Of a stretch of 64,000 nucleotides of DNA, positions 9,444-18,092 are shown piece by piece (the first letter of the stretch is position 1; every line of letters begins with the position of its first letter). Origin of the DNA: Desulfovibrionaceae bacterium (GTDB taxonomy: Bacteria; Desulfobacterota; Desulfovibrionia; Desulfovibrionales; Desulfovibrionaceae); NCBI GenBank assembly GCA_910575755.1, contig CAJTFO010000003.1, positions 338,501 to 402,500 on the forward strand, given 5' to 3'. Made by a program: the position numbers and the translations under genes. Below the pieces are notes generated by a model, which made no database searches, was not told the origin of the DNA, and was given only the letters and a program-made list of their open reading frames with translations.

Positions 9444-11078
9444 TCAGACTCCAAAGCGCATACGGCGCAGGTAAGCGTGATGAAAATCGGGGTCTTCCAC
9501 CAGAGCCAGCACGCGGGCGACGGCGCACAGGCGGGCCAGAGCCGCGCCCTTTTCCGGATGCAGGGCCAGCAGGGCCGCGCCGTCCAGTGAGGCGTTGCCC
9601 ACGGCCCGGATGCGGGAGCCAAGCCCGACAGGCGCAAAACCCAACTGCTCCAGCAGATCAGGCCGGATATGCTCGCCCAGCGCCCCGGCCAGGCAGAGCG
9701 CGGCCAGGTCGCGCGGCGCCAGTCCGGCCGTGGCCAGCAGCGCGTCCAGGGCCAGGGCGAAGGCGGCCTTGACCTTGAGCAGTTCCTCCACGTCGGCTGC
9801 GGCCAGCCAGAGGCCGCGCGGCAGGCAAAGGCGCGTCCGGCCCCGCTCCCTGCGCAGCCCGGTCGCCAGCCGGCGGGCCAGCGGCATAAGATGGGGCGAA
9901 GAAGCGTCGACAAACAGGCCGGAGGCGTCCAGCACTCCCCATTGCAGCAAAAGACCAAGCAGGGAAAGGTAGCCGGTGGCGCTGATGCCGCGCGCGGGTC
10001 CGCCTGAACCGTCCGGCGAGTGGGCCGCCAGCCCCTCCGGGCCGAGGCTGAAGCGCGTGACCACGTCCGGTCCGGCCAGTTGCCCGCATTCCGGGCCGAT
10101 GCCCTCCAGAGCCGGGCCCAGGGGCACGCTGGCCAGCAGCAGTTCCCCCTGCACCGTAACCAGCGCCAGTTCGCCATTGGTGCCCAGATCCGCCAGCACA
10201 AAGGGCCGGGGCGTGCGGGCCGCCAGCAGGGCGGCCAGACCCGCGCTCACGTCGCCGCCCACAAAGGGCGCGGGCAGCGGCGGGATGTAGACCGGCGGCA
10301 GGCCCGGCAGGCGGACGGTTTCATGCCCGGCGTGGGCGGCCCGGTAGGGCGCGGCGCACAGCCCTTCCACGTCCCGATCCAGAAATATGTCGGTCATGGC
10401 CGTATTGGCCGCCAGACAGACGCGCGCCACCTCGCCGCCCGCGGCGCGCAGGCCGTCCACAATGCGGCGCACGGCCTCACGGGCCAGCCCGGCCAGGCGG
10501 GCGCGCCCCTGCGGCGCGCGGGCCACGGCCAGACGGGACATGACGTCCGCCCCGGCCCCTGCCTGCGGATTGAGAAAACGCCCTTCGGCCACCGCTGCGC
10601 CGGAATCGGCGGCGGCCAGATCCAGCGCCCGCCAGTACACGGAAGTGGTGCCCAGATCCACCGCCAGAACCAGTTCCCGCCCGGCCAGGCGGCCAGGGGC
10701 GACCTCCGGCGCGGCGGCTTCCGGCCTGAAATCCTCCCGCGGCAATTCCAGTTCCAGAGGAGCGGCGCAGGCTTCAGGAACCTGACGGCGACAGGCCAGC
10801 CGCCAGCCCCCGGCCAGTTCCCGCGGCGAAAAGACAGCCTCTTCGGCGGGCAAGGGCGGCGGCGCGGCGTGCGGAAAACGCAGGCGGCAGCGGCCGCAGC
10901 GGCCCAGACCTCCGCACAGCGGCAAGGGCCGCAAGCGCCCGGACAACCAGAGCGCGCGCGAAAGGCATTCCCCGGCCGGAACGTCCAGTTCCACAGGCGC
11001 GAGCCGGGCCGACGCGGGAGGCGCATCCGGGGCCGGGTCATTGTCGCCGGCGGGCGCGGGTGAAAGACGTACTTTCAT
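9444..11078 (-). CDS. RACo-like [2Fe-2S]/ASKHA corrinoid-activation protein
   Basis: A 544-residue protein with an N-terminal plant-type [2Fe-2S] ferredoxin domain (C55-x5-C61-x2-C64-x31-C96). It is followed by an ASKHA ATPase fold starting at about residue 135 (LVLAVDLGTTSVYW). This architecture is that of RACo, which uses ATP to drive one-electron reactivation of cobalt(II) corrinoid proteins in methyl transfer. The second half contains the DUF4445-type DLGTNGELAL and CLAGALGEHI motifs. The start is taken as ATG at 11078, with AGG four bases upstream; a longer frame begins at 11114. No corrinoid protein or methyltransferase partner is in the window, so the substrate is unknown. Confidence 0.8.
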   Translation of the reverse strand: MKVRLSPAPAGDNDPAPDAPPASARLAPVELDVPAGECLSRALWLSGRLRPLPLCGGLGRCGRCRLRFPHAAPPPLPAEEAVFSPRELAGGWRLACRRQVPEACAAPLELELPREDFRPEAAAPEVAPGRLAGRELVLAVDLGTTSVYWRALDLAAADSGAAVAEGRFLNPQAGAGADVMSRLAVARAPQGRARLAGLAREAVRRIVDGLRAAGGEVARVCLAANTAMTDIFLDRDVEGLCAAPYRAAHAGHETVRLPGLPPVYIPPLPAPFVGGDVSAGLAALLAARTPRPFVLADLGTNGELALVTVQGELLLASVPLGPALEGIGPECGQLAGPDVVTRFSLGPEGLAAHSPDGSGGPARGISATGYLSLLGLLLQWGVLDASGLFVDASSPHLMPLARRLATGLRRERGRTRLCLPRGLWLAAADVEELLKVKAAFALALDALLATAGLAPRDLAALCLAGALGEHIRPDLLEQLGFAPVGLGSRIRAVGNASLDGAALLALHPEKGAALARLCAVARVLALVEDPDFHHAYLRRMRFGV

Positions 11079-11202
11079 GCCGCCTACCCTGCCCCAAGGC
11101 GGCCGCGATGGCAAGCCGGCGGGTGACGCGCAGGGGCGTCAGACTTCCGACAAGAGCGCGGGAGGGGCCTGCGCCGCCAGCTGTGACGCGGTCTTGTCAA
11201 TC

Positions 11203-11219
11203 TGGCCTTTTTTTTGCAT
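11203..11219 (+). promoter_or_regulatory. Sigma-54 (-24/-12) promoter of fliM
   Basis: TGGC (11203-11206) and TTGCAT (11214-11219) place the invariant GG and GC dinucleotides exactly 10 bases apart, the sigma-54 spacing, with a T-run between them. Transcription would start near 11229, giving a leader of about 33 nt before the fliM ATG at 11262. Confidence 0.75.
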
Positions 11220-11261
11220 TCTGACTCTCCAACAGCACATCAGCAGGAGTTTCAAGGCGGT

Positions 11262-12242
11262 ATGAACAAAGTTCTGGCACAAGACGAAGTGGATGCCCTG
11301 CTGCGCGGGCTTTCCGGCGGCGAGATTGAAAGCGAAACCGAGGTGATAGAAGACGAATCCGGCATCGTTTCCTTTGACCTTGCCAATCAGGACCGCATTA
11401 TCCGCGGCCGCATGCCGGTGCTGGAAATCGTCAACGACCGTTTTGCCAGGCTCTGCACCAACGCCCTGTCCAACGCCGTGCGCAAGCGCGTGGAGCTGAA
11501 CCCCATTTCCATCGACATGACCAAATTCGGGGAGTTCATGCGCTCTCTGCCCGTGCCCACCTCCATCAACATTTTCAAGATGGACCCCCTGCGCGGCAAT
11601 GCCATCATGGTGGTGGATTCGCGCCTGGTCTTCGCGCTGGTGGAAAATGTCTTTGGCGGCGCGGGCAGCCAGCCCAAGATCGAAGGCCGCGAATTCACGC
11701 GCATTGAGCAGGCCGTGGTGGACAAGATCGTCAAGATTGCTCTGGACAATATGGAAGATTCCTGGCGGCCCGTGCATGACGTCAAGCTGGAACTGGTGCG
11801 CAGCGAAATCAATCCCCAGTTTGCGGCCATTGTGCCGCCCAGCGACGTGGTGGTGGTCATCACCTTTGAAGTGGAGCTGGACACGGCTCTGGGTTCCATG
11901 ATCATCTGCCTGCCCTACGCCACCATTGAGCCCATCCGCTCCAAACTGCACGCCAGCTTCCAGACCGAGCGCCTGGAAGTGGACCACGCCTGGGTGGCGC
12001 GCCTCAAGGAGAGGCTTATGGAAACGCCGGTGGAGCTCAAGGTGCATTTCGGCAACACCAGCATCACCGGCAATCAGCTTCTACGCATGCAGGTGGGCGA
12101 CGTGCTGGTGCTGGATACCGATGTGGAGGATCTGCTCACCTGCACCGTGGCCGGGGTAAGCAAGTATCAGGGCATCGCGGGCACGGCCAAAGCCATGAAG
12201 GCCTTTCAGATCATCAAGGAAAACGAACCGCAGTACACATAG
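11262..12242 (+). CDS. fliM: Flagellar motor switch protein FliM
   Basis: Component of the C-ring switch that binds phospho-CheY and sets rotation direction. The 326-residue protein starts with the CheY-binding N-terminal motif VLAQDEVDALLRGL. The CheC-like middle domain contains NIFKMDPLRGNAIMVVDSRL and VFGGAG, and the C-terminal SpoA domain contains GDVLVLDT. The start ATG at 11262 has AAGG four bases upstream and AGGAG further up; a frame open from 11214 is not used. The gene stands alone, away from the other flagellar genes of the window, and has its own sigma-54 promoter. An interspersed element begins just after the stop. Confidence 0.95.
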   Translation: MNKVLAQDEVDALLRGLSGGEIESETEVIEDESGIVSFDLANQDRIIRGRMPVLEIVNDRFARLCTNALSNAVRKRVELNPISIDMTKFGEFMRSLPVPTSINIFKMDPLRGNAIMVVDSRLVFALVENVFGGAGSQPKIEGREFTRIEQAVVDKIVKIALDNMEDSWRPVHDVKLELVRSEINPQFAAIVPPSDVVVVITFEVELDTALGSMIICLPYATIEPIRSKLHASFQTERLEVDHAWVARLKERLMETPVELKVHFGNTSITGNQLLRMQVGDVLVLDTDVEDLLTCTVAGVSKYQGIAGTAKAMKAFQIIKENEPQYT

Positions 12243-12248
12243 AATATG

Positions 12249-12380
12249 CAGAGCATTTGTCTGATGAAATCAGGTACATGCCCTGTTGGCCGCGCAAGCA
12301 GACAACCGCGCCCAATGAACCCTGAAAACCGTGTTCTTCAGGCTTAATGACAGCAGCGCCGCTTTTGAAATTGAAAAGGC
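12249..12380 (+). repeat. Interspersed three-hairpin element, copy A (degraded)
   Basis: This copy starts 7 nt after the fliM stop, with AGAGCATTTG. It has a left hairpin of the same type as copy B, then the shared block TTGGCCGCGCAAGC, then a damaged central hairpin around CCTGAA/TTCAGG (about 12321-12342). It ends in CAGCGCCGCTTTTGAAATTG without the right inverted end. The core is clearly related to copies at 53.5 and 61.6 kb. No open reading frame is present. Confidence 0.75.
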
Positions 12381-12496
12381 CTGCCGGCTGCAAGGCTGAC
12401 GGGAGACTGCATGAAAGACGTAACCTGTCATTTTCACGACATACAATACAACATGCGCACGCTGGAAAGCATGACGCCGGTACTGTTCCGGCCCGG

Positions 12497-13264
12497 CTAC
12501 TCTCCCCGGATCCAGTAGGTTTCAAAGCCGTCTTCCAGCCAGCCGTCCTGCACATGACTGAAGCCCGCCTGCCTGAAAAGCTGGCGGTATTCGTCCCGGG
12601 TGCGCCGCCAGCCCCAGAACTGCTGCCGTCGCACACCCAGACAATGCAGGATGCCGCGGATGACGATCTTGATGGCGTTGACGAAACCGCCGATAAAGGA
12701 ATCCTCTTCCAGCAGCGAGGCGGACAGGCAGACCAGCCTGCCGCCGGGCGCGAGCTGGGCGCGCAGTTCCTCCAGCATATGGATGAGTTCGCGGCTGGGG
12801 ATGCCGTAATCCACGGCGGACAGGTAAATCATGTCATACCGCACGTCCGGCGGCAGGCAGGCGGGCGGCAGACCGATGTAGATACGGTCGGAAGGGATGT
12901 GCCGTCTGAGCCACTTCATGCCCACGGTGCTGGGTTCGTTGACGTGCAGCTCCAGATCGGGCATTTCGTCCAGGAGCAGCTTTTCCATATACCCCACGCC
13001 GCTGCCGATGGAGAGCACGCGCGCCGGCCCCTCGCGGGCGGGATCCCGCGCCGGAAGGTCACGCAGCAGTCCGGCCAGCCAGCGGGCGCCCTTGCGCTTG
13101 TTGAGACGCCAGGTAGGGGGCAGATCGTCCCAGCCCGTGTAGCGGCGGAACAGCTCCTCATAAAATGAGGCGTAAAACCTGGGCTCCGCCAGATGAAAAA
13201 AAGAAATGTGCGAGAATGCCGTGAACGGTATTCCCTGCCAGCTTTCCTGATAAAAACGCCGCAC
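12497..13264 (-). CDS. Class I SAM-dependent methyltransferase
   Basis: A 255-residue protein with a Rossmann-type SAM-binding motif VLSIGSGVGYMEKLLL at about residues 84-99, and MIYLSAVDYG and LAPGGRLVCLSASL as motifs downstream. The substrate is not recognisable. The start is GTG at 13264, chosen because GGGAGG lies seven bases upstream. The reading frame is open further up, to 13453, but that stretch crosses a terminator hairpin and the promoter at 13330-13358. It is an isolated transcription unit on the same strand as pgk. Confidence 0.75.
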   Translation of the reverse strand: MRRFYQESWQGIPFTAFSHISFFHLAEPRFYASFYEELFRRYTGWDDLPPTWRLNKRKGARWLAGLLRDLPARDPAREGPARVLSIGSGVGYMEKLLLDEMPDLELHVNEPSTVGMKWLRRHIPSDRIYIGLPPACLPPDVRYDMIYLSAVDYGIPSRELIHMLEELRAQLAPGGRLVCLSASLLEEDSFIGGFVNAIKIVIRGILHCLGVRRQQFWGWRRTRDEYRQLFRQAGFSHVQDGWLEDGFETYWIRGE

Positions 13265-13329
13265 TCTTGCGCCTCCCGGATCAGAAGGGCAGCGGAAGGC
13301 ATGCGCGCCCCTGTTGCCCGACATCACCC

Positions 13330-13358
13330 AGTATAGCCCAAGCTTTGTCCGGACGCAA
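13330..13358 (-). promoter_or_regulatory. Sigma-70-type promoter of the methyltransferase gene
   Basis: TTGCGT (13358-13353) and TATACT (13335-13330) on the minus strand, separated by exactly 17 bp. Transcription would start near 13322, giving a leader of about 58 nt before the GTG at 13264. Confidence 0.6.
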
Positions 13359-13435
13359 TGTTGGGCCCAGGCTGACAACGAGCGCTTGCGCCTCGCGGCG
13401 AATGCGAACATGCCCGGAGACGGCAGTTTCCAGGC

Positions 13436-13474
13436 AAAAGCTCTGGCGGTCACGAAAGCGCCGCCAGAGCTTTT
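13436..13474 (-). terminator. Terminator after the thrS-to-pgk cluster
   Basis: A perfect 14-bp stem AAAAGCTCTGGCGG / CCGCCAGAGCTTTT with an 11-nt loop lies 20 nt after the pgk stop. It has T-runs on both strands, so it could work in either direction. Confidence 0.85.
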
Positions 13475-13494
13475 GTCCGTTGAAGGCCGCGCCG

Positions 13495-14667
13495 CTATCC
13501 CCTGTCGTTCAACGCAGCCACCGAAGGCAGCACCTTGCCTTCCAGCAGTTCCAGGGAAGCCCCGCCGCCCGTGGAGATATAGCCCATTCTGTCGGCCAGT
13601 CCGTAGCCTTCCACAGCGGCCACAGAGTCGCCGCCGCCCACCACCACAAAAGCTTCCGAGGCGGCCAGAGCTTCGGCCAGAGCCCTGGTTCCCGCGCCGA
13701 AGGGTTCGGTTTCAAACGCGCCCACCGGCCCGTTCCAGACCACAGTGGCCGCGCCGGCCAGCAGTTTTTCATACAGGGCCACGGTCCTGGGGCCGATGTC
13801 CAGAATCATTTCATCCGCCGGCACGTCGTCCGCCGCATGCACCGTGGCCTTCTGACCAGGGGCCAGCTCTCCGGCCGTCACCACATCCACGGGCAAAGGC
13901 AGTTGCTTGCCCTGCGCCCTGGCTGTTTCCATGATTTTTCTGGCTTCCGGAATCAGATCCGGCTCACAGAGGGAAGCGCCCACATTGTAACCGGCGGCGG
14001 CCAGAAAGGTATTGGCAATGCCGCCGCCCACTATGAGGCTGTCCACCCTGGCCAGCAGATTGTCCAGCAGGCCCAGCTTGGTGGAAACCTTGGAGCCGCC
14101 GATGACCGCGGCCAGCGGTCGGGCCGGATTGTCCAGCACTTTGGCGAAGGCCGCCAGCTCCCCCACCATCAAGGGGCCGGCGCAGGCCGTTTTGGCCAGA
14201 CGCACCGCGCCTTCGGTGGAGGCATGGGCCCGGTGCGCCGCGCCGAACGCGTCCATCACATAGATGTCGCCCAGGCCCGCCAGGCGGGCGGCCAGAGCCG
14301 GATCATTCTTTTTCTCGCCGCTGAGAAAACGCACGTTTTCCAGCAGCACGCATTGGCCCGGCTGCACCTGTCCGGCGTCTTCCGGCGCGTTGGCCAGCGG
14401 CACTTCCCGGCCCAGCAGCTCGCCCAGGCGAGCGGCCACGGGGCGGAGCGAAAAGCGCTCTTCATACTGGCCTTCCGTGGGCCGGCCCAGATGCGAAAGC
14501 AGCACCACGCCCGCCCCCTTGTCCAGAGCCATCCTGATGGTGGGCAGCGCCGCGCGGATGCGCTTGTCATTGGTGATGCGCCCTTCTTTCATGGGCACAT
14601 TGAGATCTTCCCGGATGACCACGGTCTTGCCGTTGCATTCCATATCCGCAAGTTTTCTGATGGGCAT
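13495..14667 (-). CDS. pgk: Phosphoglycerate kinase
   Basis: Glycolytic and gluconeogenic enzyme that transfers phosphate between 1,3-bisphosphoglycerate and ADP. The 390-residue protein has the N-terminal substrate signature VVIREDLNVPM, SHLGRP, and the nucleotide-binding WNGPVGAFE with the C-terminal GGGDSVAAV and STGGGASLELLEG. Start ATG 14667 has GGGAGG six bases upstream. It is the last gene of the long minus-strand cluster, 76 nt after transketolase, and is followed by a strong terminator. Confidence 0.96.
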   Translation of the reverse strand: MPIRKLADMECNGKTVVIREDLNVPMKEGRITNDKRIRAALPTIRMALDKGAGVVLLSHLGRPTEGQYEERFSLRPVAARLGELLGREVPLANAPEDAGQVQPGQCVLLENVRFLSGEKKNDPALAARLAGLGDIYVMDAFGAAHRAHASTEGAVRLAKTACAGPLMVGELAAFAKVLDNPARPLAAVIGGSKVSTKLGLLDNLLARVDSLIVGGGIANTFLAAAGYNVGASLCEPDLIPEARKIMETARAQGKQLPLPVDVVTAGELAPGQKATVHAADDVPADEMILDIGPRTVALYEKLLAGAATVVWNGPVGAFETEPFGAGTRALAEALAASEAFVVVGGGDSVAAVEGYGLADRMGYISTGGGASLELLEGKVLPSVAALNDRG

Positions 14668-14743
14668 ATGTCGCCTCCCTGTGGTTGGCGTTGTCAGGAT
14701 GCGCCCCGCGTCAGGCTCGCCCCGGGCGGAGAGCATGCCTGGA

Positions 14744-16738
14744 TTATTTCAGCAGCGCCCTGGCCTTTTCCAGCACATGGGCCACGGTAAAGCCGAAGCG
14801 CTCAAACATCACCGAACCGGGCGCGGACGCGCCGAAGCTGTTCATGCCCAGCACGTCGCCGTCCAGCCCCACATACTTGTACCAGTAGTCCGGCGAGGCG
14901 GCTTCCACGGCCAGACGGCAGCGCACGGCCGCGGGCAGGACGCTTTCTTTCCAGGCCGCGTCCTGGGCGTCGAAAATTTCGGCGCAGGGCATGGAAACCA
15001 CCCGCGCCCGGCGGCCTTCGGCATTGAGCTGTTCCGCCGCTTCCACCGCCAGGGCCACTTCCGAACCCGTGGCCAGCAGAATGATTTCCGGCGCGCCCTG
15101 GCAGTCGCGCAGCACATAGCCGCCCCTGGCCACCGCCGCCACCTGGGCCGCGTCGCGCTCAAAGAAAGCCAGTTTCTGGCGCGACAGCGAAAGACAGGTG
15201 GGCGCTTCACGGCTCTCCAGGGCGGACTGCCAGGCCACGGCGGTTTCCAGCGTGTCGCAGGGCCGCCAGAGATGCAGATTGGGCGTCAGCCGCAGGGTGG
15301 ACACCTGTTCCACAGGCTGATGGGTGGGGCCGTCCTCGCCCACGCCGATGGAATCGTGGGTAAAGGCCCAGACGACCCTGAGCCCCATGATGGCCGCCAG
15401 GCGCACGGCATTTTTGGCCTGATCCGAAAAAGCCATGAATGTGCCCGCATAGGGGATGAAGCCGCCGTGCAGGGCCAGGCCGTTCATGATTGTGCTCATG
15501 CCGAATTCACGCACGCCGTAGGAGATATAATTGCCGGTGTATGTGCCGGGCTTGAGATGTTCGGAGCGGGAAGTCAGGGTTCCCACGGAACTGGAAAGGT
15601 CAGCCGCGCCGCCCACAAGTTCGGGCAAGGCGCCCGCCAGATGTTCCAGAGCCTTCTGCGAGGCCACGCGAGTGGCCAGACTTTCGGCCCCGGCCACGGC
15701 GTCGTCCAGCATGGCCCTGGCCGCAGCCGCCCAGCCGGCGGGCAGGTCGCCGGCCATGCGCCGCAGAAATTCCGCCGCCAGTTCCGGATTGGCCTGCCTG
15801 TAGGCCGCGAACATTTCATTCCAGGCCGCTTCGGCGGCCTGCCCGGCGGGGCGCGCGTCCCAGGCGGCATAAATATCCTGCGGAATGGCAAAGGGCGGCT
15901 CATGCCAGTCCAGAGCCCGGCGCGTGGCGTCCGAAGCGCTTTCGCCCAGGGGCGCGCCGTGGCTGGCGGCGGAGTCGGCCTTGGGCGAACCGAAGCCGAT
16001 ATGGGTATGACAGATGATCAGGCTGGGGTGGGAAAGATCCGCGCGGGCCTCGGCCAGGGCCTTGTCCAGAGCCTCGCTGTCGTGCCCGTCAATGGGGCCG
16101 ATAACCTGCCAGCGGTAGGCGCGGAAGCGCGCCCCCACATCCTCGCTGAACCAGGCGTCTATCTTGCCGTCAATGGAAATGCCGTTGGAATCGTACAGCA
16201 CAATGAGCTTGCCCAGGCCCCAGGTTCCAGCCAGGGAACAGGCCTCGTGCGAGACGCCCTCCATCAGACAGCCGTCGCCGCAGAAGGCATAGGTGCGGTG
16301 GTCCACCACGGCATGTTCCGGGGTGTTGAAGCGGGCGGCCAGCATGCGTTCGGCCAGGGCCATGCCCACGGCCGAGGAAATGCCCTGCCCCAGAGGGCCG
16401 GTGGTCATCTCCACACCGGCGGGCAGCCCGCGTTCAGGGTGGCCCGGCGTCTGCGAACCCCACTGGCGGAAGTTTTTGATTTCCTCAATGGGAAAATCAT
16501 AGCCCGTGAGGTGGAGCACCGCGTAATGGAGCATGGAGGCATGCCCGTTGGAAAGCACGAAACGGTCGCGGTCCAGCCAGCCGGGATTGGCGGGATTGTG
16601 CTTGAAACCGTGCCGCCAGAGGGCCTCGGCCATGTCGGCCATGCCGAGGGGCGCGCCGGGGTGGCCGGAGCGGGATTTTTCAATGGCGTCAATGGCGAGG
16701 GCACGGATGGCGTTGGCGCACTGTCTGCGGGTGGGCAT
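14744..16738 (-). CDS. tkt: Transketolase
   Basis: Thiamine-diphosphate enzyme of the pentose-phosphate pathway that moves two-carbon units between sugar phosphates. The full-length 664-residue protein has [18 protein letters not shown] near the N-terminus. The ThDP-binding [18 protein letters not shown] continues to [10 protein letters not shown]. The pyrimidine-domain motif is [17 protein letters not shown], and the C-terminal domain has [29 protein letters not shown] precedes the ATG. It lies between rpe and pgk on the same strand, so the three carbon-metabolism enzymes form one unit. Confidence 0.96.
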   Translation of the reverse strand: MPTRRQCANAIRALAIDAIEKSRSGHPGAPLGMADMAEALWRHGFKHNPANPGWLDRDRFVLSNGHASMLHYAVLHLTGYDFPIEEIKNFRQWGSQTPGHPERGLPAGVEMTTGPLGQGISSAVGMALAERMLAARFNTPEHAVVDHRTYAFCGDGCLMEGVSHEACSLAGTWGLGKLIVLYDSNGISIDGKIDAWFSEDVGARFRAYRWQVIGPIDGHDSEALDKALAEARADLSHPSLIICHTHIGFGSPKADSAASHGAPLGESASDATRRALDWHEPPFAIPQDIYAAWDARPAGQAAEAAWNEMFAAYRQANPELAAEFLRRMAGDLPAGWAAAARAMLDDAVAGAESLATRVASQKALEHLAGALPELVGGAADLSSSVGTLTSRSEHLKPGTYTGNYISYGVREFGMSTIMNGLALHGGFIPYAGTFMAFSDQAKNAVRLAAIMGLRVVWAFTHDSIGVGEDGPTHQPVEQVSTLRLTPNLHLWRPCDTLETAVAWQSALESREAPTCLSLSRQKLAFFERDAAQVAAVARGGYVLRDCQGAPEIILLATGSEVALAVEAAEQLNAEGRRARVVSMPCAEIFDAQDAAWKESVLPAAVRCRLAVEAASPDYWYKYVGLDGDVLGMNSFGASAPGSVMFERFGFTVAHVLEKARALLK

Positions 16739-16759
16739 GGCTCTTTTCCTTTCTTGGCG

Positions 16760-17482
16760 TTACGGGTTGGAATGCGGCGCGACGGCGCGCCAGACGCGGG
16801 CGGCGCGCAAGCCGGGGCGCTCGGCGAGTCCCCGGGCGGCGTTCATGAAGGCCGCCAGACGCGCGTCATAGGGCTTGTGACCGAAAAAGGCGGAGCCGGA
16901 CACCAGCACGTCGGCCCCGGCTTCCAGCAACGAGGCGGCGTTGTCCGGGCAGACGCCGCCATCCACCTCAATCAGCGCGTGGTCGGCTCCGGCTTCGGCC
17001 AGCATGGCGCGCGCCGCGCGGGTTTTTTCATAGGTCCGGGGAATGAAGGCCTGACCGGAAAAACCTGGATTGACGCTCATCAGCAGCAGAAGGTCCATAT
17101 CCGGCGCGAGCCAGCGAACCGGGGCAAGGTCCGTGCCGGGATTCAGGGCCAGACCGGCCCTGAGACCCAGCTTGCGTATTTCGCTCAGGGTGCGCTGGGG
17201 GTGGCGGTCGGCCTCGGCATGGATGACCAGCAGATCAGCCCCGGCGTCTTTGAAGTCGCGCAGGTAACGGGCCGGCTCTTCGACCATGAGATGCACGTCA
17301 AAAAAAAGCCCGCTGTGGGGCCGAAGGGCCTTGATCAGCGGGGGGCCGAAGGTGATGTTGGGCACAAAGGCCCCGTCCATCACATCCAGATGCAGCCAGG
17401 TCACCCCGGCGGCTTCCAGGGCGGCCAGTTCTTCGGCCAGACGGGAAAAATCAGCGGAAAGCAGAGATGGGGAAAGAATCAT
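16760..17482 (-). CDS. rpe: Ribulose-phosphate 3-epimerase
   Basis: Interconverts ribulose 5-phosphate and xylulose 5-phosphate. The 240-residue TIM-barrel protein has the motif ILSPSLLSADFSRLAEEL, metal and substrate residues in HLDVMDGAFVPNITFG and DVHLMVEEP, the MSVNPGFSGQAF loop and EVDGGVCPDNA. ATG at 17482 is preferred (AGGG nine bases upstream) over the earlier in-frame ATG at 17515. It is followed 21 nt later by tkt, whose enzyme uses its product. Confidence 0.95.
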   Translation of the reverse strand: MILSPSLLSADFSRLAEELAALEAAGVTWLHLDVMDGAFVPNITFGPPLIKALRPHSGLFFDVHLMVEEPARYLRDFKDAGADLLVIHAEADRHPQRTLSEIRKLGLRAGLALNPGTDLAPVRWLAPDMDLLLLMSVNPGFSGQAFIPRTYEKTRAARAMLAEAGADHALIEVDGGVCPDNAASLLEAGADVLVSGSAFFGHKPYDARLAAFMNAARGLAERPGLRAARVWRAVAPHSNP

Positions 17483-17540
17483 GGAAGCACACCCTTTTTG
17501 CTGCATGCGGCGCATTTGCGGCTTTTGCCGCGCCGCCGCG

Positions 17541-17882
17541 TCATTGACCGGCCAGCAGGCGACGCACCGCCGTCAGCTCCCGCTTGAGCATCTGCATGAA
17601 GGCCGGGTCCGGCACGGCGCTCACCCGCTCGGGCAGATTTTCATCCAGTACGGCGCTGCCCTCCAGCACGCGGCGCGCGCCTTCAATGGTCATGCCCTGC
17701 TCGTGCAGCAACTGCCGGATACGGCGCAGAAGCGCCAGATGGCTTTCCGTATACAGGCGCTGCCCCTTGTCCGTGCGCAGGGGGGCCAGCTGGGGGAACT
17801 CCGACTCCCAGAAACGCAGAACATGGGTCTTAAGGTTGAGCAACTCCGCCGCCTCGCCGATGCGGTAGTGTTTTTTGGGCAT
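17541..17882 (-). CDS. MerR-family transcriptional regulator
   Basis: A 113-residue DNA-binding protein with an N-terminal winged helix-turn-helix (YRIGEAAELLNLKTHVLRFW, then RLYTESHLALLRRIRQLL). A short helical tail follows, without the cysteine pattern of metal-sensing MerR proteins. The start ATG 17882 has AGGAGG eight bases upstream; the longer frame to 17972 is rejected. It lies between pheT and rpe in the minus-strand cluster. The ligand and target are unknown; short MerR proteins at this site are often annotated only by family. Confidence 0.85.
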   Translation of the reverse strand: MPKKHYRIGEAAELLNLKTHVLRFWESEFPQLAPLRTDKGQRLYTESHLALLRRIRQLLHEQGMTIEGARRVLEGSAVLDENLPERVSAVPDPAFMQMLKRELTAVRRLLAGQ

Positions 17883-18092
17883 GGAACCGTCCTCCTGAAC
17901 CCCAGGCGCATGAGCGTTTTTTCCCGGCAATCCAGGCGAGCCTTGTCTGAAGGGCAGGAAGGCTTCACACAAGGCGGCGACACCGCCGGAAACAAAAAGG
18001 CCGTGAACCGAGTGCCCTGAATGAGCATTTTCGTTCTCTGCCCGGAAAGCCCGATCCGGGCAGAGGGTGAAAGTTCCATTCAGAAAAGGCTG

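Noticed and set aside
14264..17587. 1107-codon open frame antisense to pgk, tkt and rpe
   Set aside because: It crosses three well-identified genes and has no recognisable domain; a codon-bias shadow.
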